Position numbers and translations under genes: made by a program
Assembly: GCA_910588375.1 (NCBI GenBank)
Contig: CAJUQA010000021.1
Location: 1-54,952, forward strand
From: an uncultured Odoribacter sp.
Lineage (GTDB): Bacteria > Bacteroidota > Bacteroidia > Bacteroidales > Marinifilaceae
Direction: 5' to 3'
DNA: 54,952 nt
In this document: in pieces, positions 25,673 through 33,709 of the stretch
Layout: each line of letters opens with the position of its first letter
Position numbering within the stretch: the first letter of the stretch is position 1
The notes under the pieces: generated by a model
Seen by the model: only the letters and a program-made list of their open reading frames with translations
Database searches by the model: none
Told to the model about the DNA's origin: nothing

Positions 25673-25721
25673 TTTCGTCTCTGAAATGGAAGGTTTAAAA
25701 TAAAAACATAAACATAATAAC

Positions 25722-26798
25722 ATGCTGAAATCTTACAATTTCCCCAGTGTATACGAGGCTACCAATCAGGAGCTGAGTAATGTTGCTGAAAATATCCTGG
25801 ATGGTATAAAACTCAGTGTAGACGATGCTGAGTATATTGTTGGTAACTTGGCGTTGGTAGAAGGTTACTCTCCTCACAAAAATATCAACCCCGCCCCGAC
25901 GGATCATGAATATAAGTTATTGACGAATGCAGCCTTATTGCTGACCCAACCCAAAGGAGAAGAAGAAATCTATTTGACAACGGGTTTCCCTTTCTCCACT
26001 TATATGCTCTATCGAGACAAAGCCATGGAGATATTACAGGGACGTCACATCATTAATTATGACGCCTCTACATTCGGGGGACCGGCAAACGCCAGACGGG
26101 AAGTAAATGTCGGTAAAGTCGAAATCATCCCGGAAATTTTGGGTTGTACGGTAGCTATCCGCGAAGGAAGCCTGCAAGAAAAAGATAATTTCTTTATCGT
26201 CAGCTTGGGATATGGAACCTGTGAAGCCGTAGTAAGTACGCGTGCCGGTATCATCAACCGTTCAGCCATAAGTACCCACGGTTTACGCCATGCAGTGAAC
26301 CTATTGGCCAATGAATTAGCTAAAAATTTCTATTTGAACCTCAAAACAGAACATCAAATAGATGTTGCTTTCCTGCAAGGAAGTATTACTGTAAACCGTG
26401 TAAAACACAACATCCTGGACATTCGGGAAAAAGTACTCAAAATGTACTATCAGGAAATCATTGCACCGAACCTCCGGAAAGCATTCACAGACGATGATTT
26501 CAACAAATGCAGCAAAATGTATCTGGTCGGAGGTGGAGCCCTCTATCCCGAAATCGTACAATGCTTCAAAGAAGAATTCGGCGAATTTGTATCCGTTGAA
26601 GTATATCCCGAACCGGAAAAATGTGCTTCCCACGGATATTGCCTCAACTCAAAAATAAAATCCGGAACCACAAAAACATCTATTCCTAACAACGTGGAAG
26701 CCGATGAAATAAAAATTTTCAGAAACCCGCAGTTAGCCGTCGGAATGGATATTGGGAATGCTAATACGTGTGTGACCATCTACAAAGACGGAGAATAA
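25722..26798 (+). CDS. Circularly permuted actin/ParM-like ATPase
   Basis: A 358-residue protein with the sequence blocks of ParM/Alp-type bacterial actins, in a rotated order. It opens with YNFPSVYEA, which in normal family members follows the phosphate-1 hairpin. Then come TTGFPFSTY (86-94), a phosphate-2-like strand FFIVSLGYGTCEAVV (157-171) and the adenosine-binding LVGGGALYPE (268-277). After a linker of about 30 residues (307-336) the chain ends with VGMDIGNANTCVTIYKDGE (340-358). That is the phosphate-1 motif which normally starts such proteins. An in-frame stop at 25701 excludes an N-terminal copy. In phosphate 2 the usual Asp is S161. It is monocistronic, with its own promoter and terminator and no ParR-like partner. 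Filament formation or DNA partition is inference. Confidence 0.82.
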   Translation: MLKSYNFPSVYEATNQELSNVAENILDGIKLSVDDAEYIVGNLALVEGYSPHKNINPAPTDHEYKLLTNAALLLTQPKGEEEIYLTTGFPFSTYMLYRDKAMEILQGRHIINYDASTFGGPANARREVNVGKVEIIPEILGCTVAIREGSLQEKDNFFIVSLGYGTCEAVVSTRAGIINRSAISTHGLRHAVNLLANELAKNFYLNLKTEHQIDVAFLQGSITVNRVKHNILDIREKVLKMYYQEIIAPNLRKAFTDDDFNKCSKMYLVGGGALYPEIVQCFKEEFGEFVSVEVYPEPEKCASHGYCLNSKIKSGTTKTSIPNNVEADEIKIFRNPQLAVGMDIGNANTCVTIYKDGE

Positions 26799-26819
26799 AA
26801 TGTTTCTGCACACTATGTA

Positions 26820-26850
26820 AAAGAGTTGTTCCCACCGGGAGCAACTCTTT
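26820..26850 (+). terminator. Terminator of the actin-like gene
   Basis: AAAGAGTTG at 26820-26828 pairs with CAACTCTTT at 26842-26850, and the stem continues inwards with TCCC/GGGA. A CTTTTG tail follows. It separates the actin-like gene from pta. Confidence 0.8.
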
Positions 26851-26925
26851 CTTTTGAAAAATTACAGCGGACTCTCTCCCAATGTTTTACTAAGTTGAAT
26901 AAATTATATTTAAATAATATTTTTC

Positions 26926-27933
26926 ATGGAATTATTAGAAAAAATCAAAGACAATGCACGCAAGTACAAAAAAAGAATCGTACTTGCAGAAGGTACGGAA
27001 GAACGTACCCTTCAGGCCGCTGATGAAATCATCAGAGAAGGTCTCGCCGAACTGATTCTGATAGGAAAACCTACTGACATCCTAAGTGCCGCAGAAAAAG
27101 CCGGATTAAAACACATCAGCCAAGCTACATTAGTAGATCCAGAATCACACGACAAAAAAGAGATCTATGCAGACTTGTTGGTAGAACTAAGAAAAAGTAA
27201 AGGAATGACTAAAGAACAGGCATTGAAATTAGTCGTTAATCCTTTGTATTTAGCCACTCTGATGATTAAAAACGGAGACGCTGACGGCGAGGTGGCTGGA
27301 GCCATCAATGCTACCGGTGATGTACTTCGTCCTGCATTTCAGATTGTAAAGACGGAACCGGGCATATCCGTCGTATCGGGAGCATTCCTGATGCTGACCA
27401 ACAATCCGGCTTTTGGTGACAATGGTCTACTTATCTTTGCAGACTGCGCCGTTCATCCTAACCCCACAGCAGAAGAACTGGCACAAATTGCCGTAGTAAC
27501 TGCCCGCACAGCTAAAAACATTGCCAAAATAGAACCCCGAGTGGCTATGCTGAGCTTCTCCACTAAAGGTTCTGCCAAAAATGAAATGGTAGATAAAGTA
27601 GTAGAGGCAACCAAAATCGCTCAAAAAATGGCTCCTGATGTAAATATTGACGGTGAATTACAAGCAGATGCCGCTATTGTTCCTTCCGTAGGTAACTTAA
27701 AAGCTCCTGGAAGCCCTGTAGCAGGAAAAGCCAACGTTTTGGTATTCCCCACACTGGAAGTAGGCAACATCGGCTATAAACTGGTACAGCGCATTGCTGG
27801 CATTGAAGCTGTCGGCCCAATCCTTCAAGGTATGGCAGCCCCGATTAACGATTTGTCACGCGGCTGCTCCGTAAGCGATATCGTCAACATGGTGGCTATC
27901 ACCGCCAACCAAGCTGCCGGATTAACCAAATAA
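26926..27933 (+). CDS. pta: Phosphate acetyltransferase
   Basis: A 335-residue enzyme that interconverts acetyl-CoA and acetyl-phosphate. The single PTA_PTB domain spans the length, with the early VLAEGTEERTLQAA, the central GDADGEVAGAINATGDVLRPA and the C-terminal PINDLSRGCSVSDIVNM motifs. It lacks the N-terminal P-loop region of long Pta forms. It is followed by ackA after 20 bp in an operon that makes ATP and acetate. Related family members act on butyryl-CoA, so a contribution to butyryl-phosphate for the nearby butyrate kinase is conceivable. A Pta name fits better because of the ackA partner. Confidence 0.95.
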   Translation: MELLEKIKDNARKYKKRIVLAEGTEERTLQAADEIIREGLAELILIGKPTDILSAAEKAGLKHISQATLVDPESHDKKEIYADLLVELRKSKGMTKEQALKLVVNPLYLATLMIKNGDADGEVAGAINATGDVLRPAFQIVKTEPGISVVSGAFLMLTNNPAFGDNGLLIFADCAVHPNPTAEELAQIAVVTARTAKNIAKIEPRVAMLSFSTKGSAKNEMVDKVVEATKIAQKMAPDVNIDGELQADAAIVPSVGNLKAPGSPVAGKANVLVFPTLEVGNIGYKLVQRIAGIEAVGPILQGMAAPINDLSRGCSVSDIVNMVAITANQAAGLTK

Positions 27934-27953
27934 TTCTCACATAACACAGAATC

Positions 27954-29150
27954 ATGAATATATTAGTATTGAACTGTGGCAGTTCCTCCATCAAATACCA
28001 GTTATTGGACATGGCTCAAACACCTGTCCTGCTGGCTAAAGGATTGGTAGAAAAAATAGGACTGCCTATGGGAAACTTCACCCATAAACCTGAAGGCAAA
28101 GAAAAATGGACCATTGAACAACCCATTGCCGACCATACAGTAGGAATGGATTTGATTCTGAAAGCATTAACTGATACTAACCATGGAGTCATCCAATCTT
28201 TGGATGAAATCAAAGCCGTAGGCCACCGCATTGCCCACGGAGGCGAATATTTTTCCCACAGCGTAGTGATTACTCCGGAGGTAAAAGAAAAAATCCAGGC
28301 TTGTTGCGAAATCGCACCTTTACACAACCCTGCCCATCTGAAAGGTATTGAAACGATGGAACGCCTGTTGCCGGAAGTGCCCCAAGTAGCCGTTTTTGAC
28401 ACTTCGTTCCACCAAACCTTACCAGAAAAAGCTTATATATATGGTATTCCCTATGAATACTATTCCGAATATAAAATACGCAAATATGGTTTTCACGGTA
28501 CTTCGCACAAATTCGTGGCAGAAAAAGCCTGCCAGATTTTAGGCTGGAACATCACCAAAAAGAAAATCATCACCTGCCATTTAGGAAACGGTGCTTCCAT
28601 TACAGCCATAAACGGCGGCAAATCGGTCGATACCTCCATGGGCTTCACTCCTGTTGCCGGATTGGTAATGGGTACTCGTTGCGGTGATATTGATTCCGGA
28701 GCATTGCTTTATATCTGTGACAAAAAAGGTCTTACCCCGGCAGAAGCCGTCAAATTGACCAACAAGGAATCTGGAGTATTCGGCATATCCGGTGCATCTT
28801 CCGACTTCCGCGAATTGGAAGCCGCCGTAGAAAACGGGAATAAAAGAGCAGAACTGGCATTGGACGTATTTGCTTACAACGTCAAAAAATACATTGGAGC
28901 ATATGCTGCCGTACTAAATGGTGTAGATTTGATTATCTTCACTGGAGGTATCGGCGAAAACAACATCTCTGTCCGCAAGGCAATATGCAATGGCCTTTCC
29001 TATCTGGGAGTTAATTTTGACGAAAAAGCCAATCAAGTACGCGGAGAAGATAAAATCATTTCCGCTCCGGATTCTCGAACATTGCTTATGACCATCACCA
29101 CTGACGAAGAATTGGTCATTGCAACCGATACGCTGAATTTAGTAAAATAG
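27954..29150 (+). CDS. ackA: Acetate kinase
   Basis: A 398-residue enzyme that transfers phosphate from acetyl-phosphate to ADP in the last step of acetate formation. The N-terminal loop is LVLNCGSSSIKYQLLD. Further motifs are GHRIAHGG, the catalytic region FDTSFHQTLPEKAY, FHGTSHKFV, CHLGNGASI and FTGGIGEN. Length and all signature blocks are typical. It is the second gene of the pta-ackA operon, with a strong terminator 20 bp after the stop. Confidence 0.97.
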   Translation: MNILVLNCGSSSIKYQLLDMAQTPVLLAKGLVEKIGLPMGNFTHKPEGKEKWTIEQPIADHTVGMDLILKALTDTNHGVIQSLDEIKAVGHRIAHGGEYFSHSVVITPEVKEKIQACCEIAPLHNPAHLKGIETMERLLPEVPQVAVFDTSFHQTLPEKAYIYGIPYEYYSEYKIRKYGFHGTSHKFVAEKACQILGWNITKKKIITCHLGNGASITAINGGKSVDTSMGFTPVAGLVMGTRCGDIDSGALLYICDKKGLTPAEAVKLTNKESGVFGISGASSDFRELEAAVENGNKRAELALDVFAYNVKKYIGAYAAVLNGVDLIIFTGGIGENNISVRKAICNGLSYLGVNFDEKANQVRGEDKIISAPDSRTLLMTITTDEELVIATDTLNLVK

Positions 29151-29170
29151 GCACGTCACATATGGGCAAA

Positions 29171-29200
29171 AAAATAGCAACCTTACTAGGTTGCTATTTT
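29171..29200 (+). terminator. Terminator after ackA
   Basis: AAAATAGCAACCT (29171-29183) pairs with AGGTTGCTATTTT (29188-29200) around TACT, with T-rich sequence following. It also serves the convergent lipoprotein gene. Confidence 0.88.
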
Positions 29201-29216
29201 TATTATCTCCTTTCAA

Positions 29217-29999
29217 TTAATAAACACCCAATACAGGAGTTGTTATAGGTGTAATTCCACTTTCATTGTCACCCAAAACAATTTTGTAATAATCTCCTTC
29301 CAGATATAAAGTTCCACTCTGAGAGGGCATGGCAGCTACCACAGCAACAACCAGTTCTGTTCCAAGGGGTACTGTTATATTATTATTGGTTAAAACCTCA
29401 TAAGGTGTCAATAATCCCGTCACCTCTTCTCCATTCACAATACCTTGCCCGGCATATATCGTATTTATTCTGGAAAACTTATACGTATCTCCCTCTTTCT
29501 GTCCTATTCCCAAAAGAAAACCATAGGCCGTCGCTCCATCTACCTTTTTCCATTTTGCCGTAAGTCGTCCACCTTCATATTTCAAAGGCTCCGTTATGGT
29601 CAAATCCCCCATTTCTTTATCAATCTTAAGCGTAAATGAATTCTGGGCAGCCATACCTTTGTCATCTTGAGCCGAAAGTGTATAAGTCCCATTTATATTT
29701 GCAAGAGGCCACCACATCATACGGTTTTCATTTACTTCATAAAAATTTTCACCTAATTTATTTAAAGATAAAAGCATATAATCTTTAGTCAACTCTACGT
29801 TCGTTGCAGTTCCATAGGCAGCCACAACTGTTCCGTAAAATGCAAATTGCTTCCCACCAAATTCTTTATTTTTTTGAATTACATAGGCACGCTCCAATCC
29901 AACTTGAAAATCCGGATCATCAGAATCCACACATCCGCTCATAGCAGCTCCTAAAGCCCCCACAAGCAATATCATCTTTACATACTTCAACATTTTCAT
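29217..29999 (-). CDS. Lipoprotein of unknown function
   Basis: A 260-residue predicted lipoprotein. The signal at 1-22 ends in a MSGC lipobox (AAMSGCVDSDD), and the acidic residues right after the Cys resemble export-to-surface signals known from Bacteroidetes lipoproteins. The body is rich in beta-type segments, including WKKVDGATAYGFLLG at about 150-165, a fibronectin type III-like pattern. I do not recognise a family. It stands alone on the minus strand between ackA and the MarR gene. The start at 29999 (MKM) and the Met two codons later are both usable; AAGAAG upstream favours the former. Confidence 0.75.
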   Translation of the reverse strand: MKMLKYVKMILLVGALGAAMSGCVDSDDPDFQVGLERAYVIQKNKEFGGKQFAFYGTVVAAYGTATNVELTKDYMLLSLNKLGENFYEVNENRMMWWPLANINGTYTLSAQDDKGMAAQNSFTLKIDKEMGDLTITEPLKYEGGRLTAKWKKVDGATAYGFLLGIGQKEGDTYKFSRINTIYAGQGIVNGEEVTGLLTPYEVLTNNNITVPLGTELVVAVVAAMPSQSGTLYLEGDYYKIVLGDNESGITPITTPVLGVY

Positions 30000-30098
30000 T
30001 CTTCTTAATTATTTAATATAGTTATACCGGACGGCGAATATCTGTAAATTTTTCCACTGTTACAAGCATATTTAAAAATATTACCACTAATTATATAT

Positions 30099-30521
30099 CT
30101 ATAGCACATCCGTCAATTTTCGCAAAACCCACACACAGGATTTTACCTCCTGGGGCGCTATAGTAAAAGTCAGGTCAGTATGTACCTGCTCCTCCAATTG
30201 AGTCAATGCTTTCCGAGCCTCCATGCCTTTCTCCGTCAACACAATAAAGTTATTCCGTCTATCTTCTTTTCCCATCTTACGCTGCACATACCCACGCTTA
30301 CATAATGTATTGAGTAACTTCGTGATATTATATTTATTTTTCTCCAACTTTTTAGAAATCGTCTGCTGATTGACATTATCCTCCTCCCAAAGCACCTGAA
30401 GCAACTCATATTGTTCCCGACTCAAATCATAGCCGGCACTCTGAAAAGTTTTATTCAATATTTTAGTATATCCTCTTTCCGCTTTACTCAAGTAACTTAC
30501 TAATTCTCTAACATCATCCAT
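30099..30521 (-). CDS. MarR family transcriptional regulator
   Basis: A 140-residue winged-helix repressor-type regulator. The DNA-binding region at about 45-95 includes SREQYELLQVLW, VNQQTISKKLEKNKYNITKLL and the wing with KMGKEDRRNNFIVLTEKG. Helices at both ends should form the dimer interface. The ATG at 30521 is chosen because the -7 element lies between it and the longer frame-open start at 30566. The start codon overlaps a palindrome CATAATTATG (30519-30528), a possible self-operator. The signal molecule and targets are unknown; the lipoprotein downstream and LTA-synthase-like gene upstream are the nearest candidates. Confidence 0.85.
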   Translation of the reverse strand: MDDVRELVSYLSKAERGYTKILNKTFQSAGYDLSREQYELLQVLWEEDNVNQQTISKKLEKNKYNITKLLNTLCKRGYVQRKMGKEDRRNNFIVLTEKGMEARKALTQLEEQVHTDLTFTIAPQEVKSCVWVLRKLTDVL

Positions 30522-30547
30522 AATTATGTTGCACTTTATACTACTTG

Positions 30548-30555
30548 CAAAAATA
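30548..30555 (-). promoter_or_regulatory. -7 element of the MarR gene
   Basis: The minus strand reads TATTTTTG, matching TAnnTTTG. It gives a leader of about 20 bases before the ATG at 30521. Confidence 0.65.
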
Positions 30556-30612
30556 CATTTTTCCAACCAATCGACAACACCTCTACACCAAAATTTCTTT
30601 CATGCTGTCTCC

Positions 30613-32427
30613 TTATTGCCGGATATCCTTATCAAGTACCTGGAGATAAGCTTTCAATAAATACTTATTCCGTTCCTCTCCTGTAATAGTTTTTCCACCT
30701 TTCAAATCCATCACCGTCACACCCTCGGGAGTAATCATTCCAGCGGCCCCCGTCATCCCGTAATAGGCAAAAGGCATCACATCTCCGGCAAGCAGATTTT
30801 TACTGAATTTATATTGAGAATGCGGTATTTCCAATTGAGCCAATAGTGTTGCCACCACATCTGTCTGAGACCCCAACGTCGTAATTACCGTATCCCTCAC
30901 ATTCAATGCCCCTCCGGCAAAAATCAAAGGAATATGAAAAGTGGCAGGCTCATGATAATCCCGGTTTTTAATGGAAATTGTTCCGTGGTCAGCCACCAAT
31001 ACCAACAACAGATTATCCCACATACCGGAAGCCTTTGCTTTCCCTACAAATTCTCCAATACAACGGTCAGAATAATAAATCGCATTCAAAAAACGCTTAT
31101 CCTTAGTCTGCCCCGGAATCTTAGTTTCCATCGGAACTTCAAAAGGTTCATGACTACTCATATTGAAAGCCATATACATAAACGGGCGAGGTGCTTTCTC
31201 CATATCTTCAAACAAACGCTCAAACATAAACTCATCATGTACTCCCCACTTAAATGTTGTTTTCTTTGCCTCTCCGGAAAAATCGTCTTCTGTCACCACG
31301 TCCTGAAAACTCATCGTCGTCAAAGCACGAAATCCGCCGAAATTAATATCGCCGGCATAATAAAAACGGGTATGATATCCCTGTTCTTCCAAATCTTTCG
31401 GGAAACGGGGGCGACGTTCCATTTTAGCCGGATACTTCAACAACGAGTAATTCGGATAAGCAGGATATGCACCGATAACCCCGGCTACCCCCCGGTCCGA
31501 ACGGTTACCGGTAGCATAAATATGCGAGAACAACACCCCTTCCTTTGCCAATTGATTCAAATTCGGAGTCGCTTCTTCATTTCCACCCAATACACCTATA
31601 GCATCCGCTGTAAAACTTTCCAATAAAAGCACTACAATATCCGGACGTTTGCTTCTCAATAACCGGAACACAGTATCTCCCGTATGATACAAACTATCTA
31701 CCACCGCCTGCGCTTCCTCCTCTGCCATGTATTTATAATCTCCTCCCATACGTCCGGCATGTTCCACCTCATACATAAAATTCCATACCGGATTGATTGC
31801 TGCTTGATTGGCAAACATATTTGTCTTATGAAAGAAAACAAAACTATTATTCATCGGTGCCACATTAAAACCTCCCCGAATAGGAACAATCAGGCCCCCC
31901 CCTATAAGAAGAAAAACGCCTGTTTCCCACCATCTTCCACGAGTATAGCTCAATTGCTTTCCCACAAAATGCAAATACAACACATAAAAACAAACTGCCA
32001 ACACCAACCATAATCCGATTAACAACAACAATAAACCGAAAGGTGTAGAAGCCATTGCCTCCTTCGGAGTCCGGATATATTCCAGTACCGTAGCATCCAT
32101 ATGGTAACCCCAATTCTGAAAAAGTTCCAAATCAGCCGCTACAACAAACCAAAATACGGCAAGAAGTAGCAAAGACAATCCCGAAAACACCCGACGAAGC
32201 ATTTGAGCGCGTACAAATGGGGAAAAAGCCATCAACACGGAAGAAAGAAGCAATATATATCCGCCCAAAGAAACATCCATCCGCAATCCCCTAAACAAAA
32301 GCTGGAAATAATCTGAAATACTTAAGGAAGTATTCCCCTGATAAAGCAGAAAAACACATTTGGCCACCACCGAAGCAATAATCCAGAACAGATAATACTT
32401 CAGCAAAAACAAAATCCTTGAACGCAT
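30613..32427 (-). CDS. LTA synthase-like phosphoglycerol/phosphoethanolamine transferase
   Basis: A 604-residue inner membrane enzyme of the alkaline phosphatase superfamily. Five transmembrane helices occupy about residues 5-190, and the sulfatase-like domain (about 255-600) faces the periplasm. Metal ligands include E270 (LLLESFTAD), D480 and H481 (VADHGT), with H426 nearby (SSHEPFE). The nucleophile position, usually Thr in LtaS-type enzymes, is S310 (GNRSDRG). Gram-negative members transfer phosphoglycerol or phosphoethanolamine to envelope glycans; the acceptor here is unknown. It lies 2 bp after the exported amidotransferase-like gene, suggesting a joint role. It is the last gene of the fabI-dnaB operon. 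Confidence 0.85.
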   Translation of the reverse strand: MRSRILFLLKYYLFWIIASVVAKCVFLLYQGNTSLSISDYFQLLFRGLRMDVSLGGYILLLSSVLMAFSPFVRAQMLRRVFSGLSLLLLAVFWFVVAADLELFQNWGYHMDATVLEYIRTPKEAMASTPFGLLLLLIGLWLVLAVCFYVLYLHFVGKQLSYTRGRWWETGVFLLIGGGLIVPIRGGFNVAPMNNSFVFFHKTNMFANQAAINPVWNFMYEVEHAGRMGGDYKYMAEEEAQAVVDSLYHTGDTVFRLLRSKRPDIVVLLLESFTADAIGVLGGNEEATPNLNQLAKEGVLFSHIYATGNRSDRGVAGVIGAYPAYPNYSLLKYPAKMERRPRFPKDLEEQGYHTRFYYAGDINFGGFRALTTMSFQDVVTEDDFSGEAKKTTFKWGVHDEFMFERLFEDMEKAPRPFMYMAFNMSSHEPFEVPMETKIPGQTKDKRFLNAIYYSDRCIGEFVGKAKASGMWDNLLLVLVADHGTISIKNRDYHEPATFHIPLIFAGGALNVRDTVITTLGSQTDVVATLLAQLEIPHSQYKFSKNLLAGDVMPFAYYGMTGAAGMITPEGVTVMDLKGGKTITGEERNKYLLKAYLQVLDKDIRQ

Positions 32428-32429
32428 AA

Positions 32430-33683
32430 CTAAGTTTTATGCTGCTTTTTCTTTGCAGCAGGAAATAATACATTATTAAGAATCAGACGATAGCCCGGCG
32501 ATTGCTTGTGAAGATCCAGTTCTGTAACCGGATCCCCTACTAAATGCTGATAATCCTCCGGATCGTGTCCCCCATAAAAAGTCCATGTCCCTTTTCCATA
32601 TTCGCCATGAATATAACGGGCTTCGTTCGCCACCTTGTTTTCTCCCATGACCAGCACACTCGATTTAATGCGGTCTTTCCGGAAAGCCGTTGTCTGTCCC
32701 ATAAATCCCTTAATCATATTTTCATGGTTCTGACACAACATTGTCGGCACAGGATCCCATTTGGCAGAAAACTCGAACAAAACAAAATAATCATCTCCTT
32801 CCCTCACTTTCCGCGTATCTGTCACGTCAATATCTGAATATTCATAAACATTGGGATTCATTTCCAACTTGAAATCCTGAAAAGCAAACGTCTTTGAGAA
32901 ATCCAGTTTCGACTGGGCATCCGGATCTGCCGGATCACCGTCAAAAACCGAAGCACAGATATCCACATCCATAGCTGCCAATGCTATATCATACGTATCC
33001 GTCGCCGAACACATCGCAAACATAAATCCTCCGGATTCCACATAATCCCGAATCTTTCTTACTACAGCTTTCTTCAATTCTGAAATCTTAGTATAACCGT
33101 ACATCTTGGCTGTCTGCAAATTAACCTTCTCCTCCTCTTTATACCAATCCAAATGCCGGTAACTGCGGTAAAACTTTCCCAATTGACCTGTAAAATCCTC
33201 ATGATGCAAATGAAGCCAATCATACTCTTTCAACTTCCCGTCCATTACCTCCCGGTCGTACACCACATCATACGGTATCTCCGCATAAGTCATAGCCAGC
33301 GTCACCGCGTCGTCCCACGGTTTATTCTCTTTGGGGGAATAAACGGCAATCTTCGGCGCTTTCTCCAATTTCACCACATCGGCATTTACCTCCGGCAAAG
33401 AAATCTCCGCTAATATACTATTTAAACGAGCATCCGGAATCACCTCAAAAGCAATACCTTTCAACAAACATTCCGTACGTACTTCCGCAGTAAAAGGAAG
33501 CACAAAACTCCCTCCTCGATAATTGATAAGCCATTGTATCTCATAACCGTTTTTCAGAGAATGATAGGCCGTACCGTATGCTTTCAGATGATTCGTCTGG
33601 GTTTCATCCATCGGAATGAAAATATGATTTGCTTTTACCCACAAGCCAGGCAACATTAACAACAACCAAACCCAAATTCTCAT
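32430..33683 (-). CDS. Exported class I glutamine amidotransferase-like protein (often labelled asparagine synthetase B)
   Basis: A 417-residue secreted protein with a signal peptide at about 1-18 (ending VKANH). The opening IFIPMDETQTNHLKAYG and the core segments resemble Bacteroidetes proteins usually annotated as asparagine synthetase B. The sequence has no N-terminal Cys amidotransferase and no ATP-PPi domain, so that label is not supported. A Rossmann-like stretch around 105-260 (KIAVYSPKE, WLHLHHEDF, GGFMFAMCSATDTYDIA) fits a GATase1-like fold with Cys near the position expected for a nucleophile. Export makes glutamine amidotransfer unlikely. It overlaps no gene but lies 2 bp before the LTA-synthase-like gene. 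A strong GGAGGAGG precedes the ATG. Confidence 0.7.
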   Translation of the reverse strand: MRIWVWLLLMLPGLWVKANHIFIPMDETQTNHLKAYGTAYHSLKNGYEIQWLINYRGGSFVLPFTAEVRTECLLKGIAFEVIPDARLNSILAEISLPEVNADVVKLEKAPKIAVYSPKENKPWDDAVTLAMTYAEIPYDVVYDREVMDGKLKEYDWLHLHHEDFTGQLGKFYRSYRHLDWYKEEEKVNLQTAKMYGYTKISELKKAVVRKIRDYVESGGFMFAMCSATDTYDIALAAMDVDICASVFDGDPADPDAQSKLDFSKTFAFQDFKLEMNPNVYEYSDIDVTDTRKVREGDDYFVLFEFSAKWDPVPTMLCQNHENMIKGFMGQTTAFRKDRIKSSVLVMGENKVANEARYIHGEYGKGTWTFYGGHDPEDYQHLVGDPVTELDLHKQSPGYRLILNNVLFPAAKKKQHKT

Positions 33684-33709
33684 AACCTCCTCCTTATTTT
33701 ATTTCAAAC

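Larger units (their letters stand above)
25379..25721. other. Intergenic region between fabG and the actin-like gene
   Basis: This 343-bp region separates two divergent genes and codes for nothing I can recognise. It contains one -7 element for each direction. A short hairpin with arms AAACCGGA/TCCGGTTT lies at 25416-25434, inside the predicted fabG leader. A second TATTTTTG occurs at 25623-25630 and could be an alternative promoter for the plus strand. The rest is AT-rich without repeats. Confidence 0.6.

Noticed and set aside
25722..26798. Frameshift or tandem duplication as the cause of the rotated actin motifs
   Set aside because: The frame is continuous, bounded by an upstream stop, a promoter and a terminator, with no second partial copy on either side.
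26926..27933. Phosphate butyryltransferase instead of phosphate acetyltransferase
   Set aside because: The gene is directly followed by acetate kinase and shows full Pta motifs; butyryl activity is only a possibility.
30522..30566. Longer MarR start
   Set aside because: The -7 element lies inside this segment, so it would not be transcribed.
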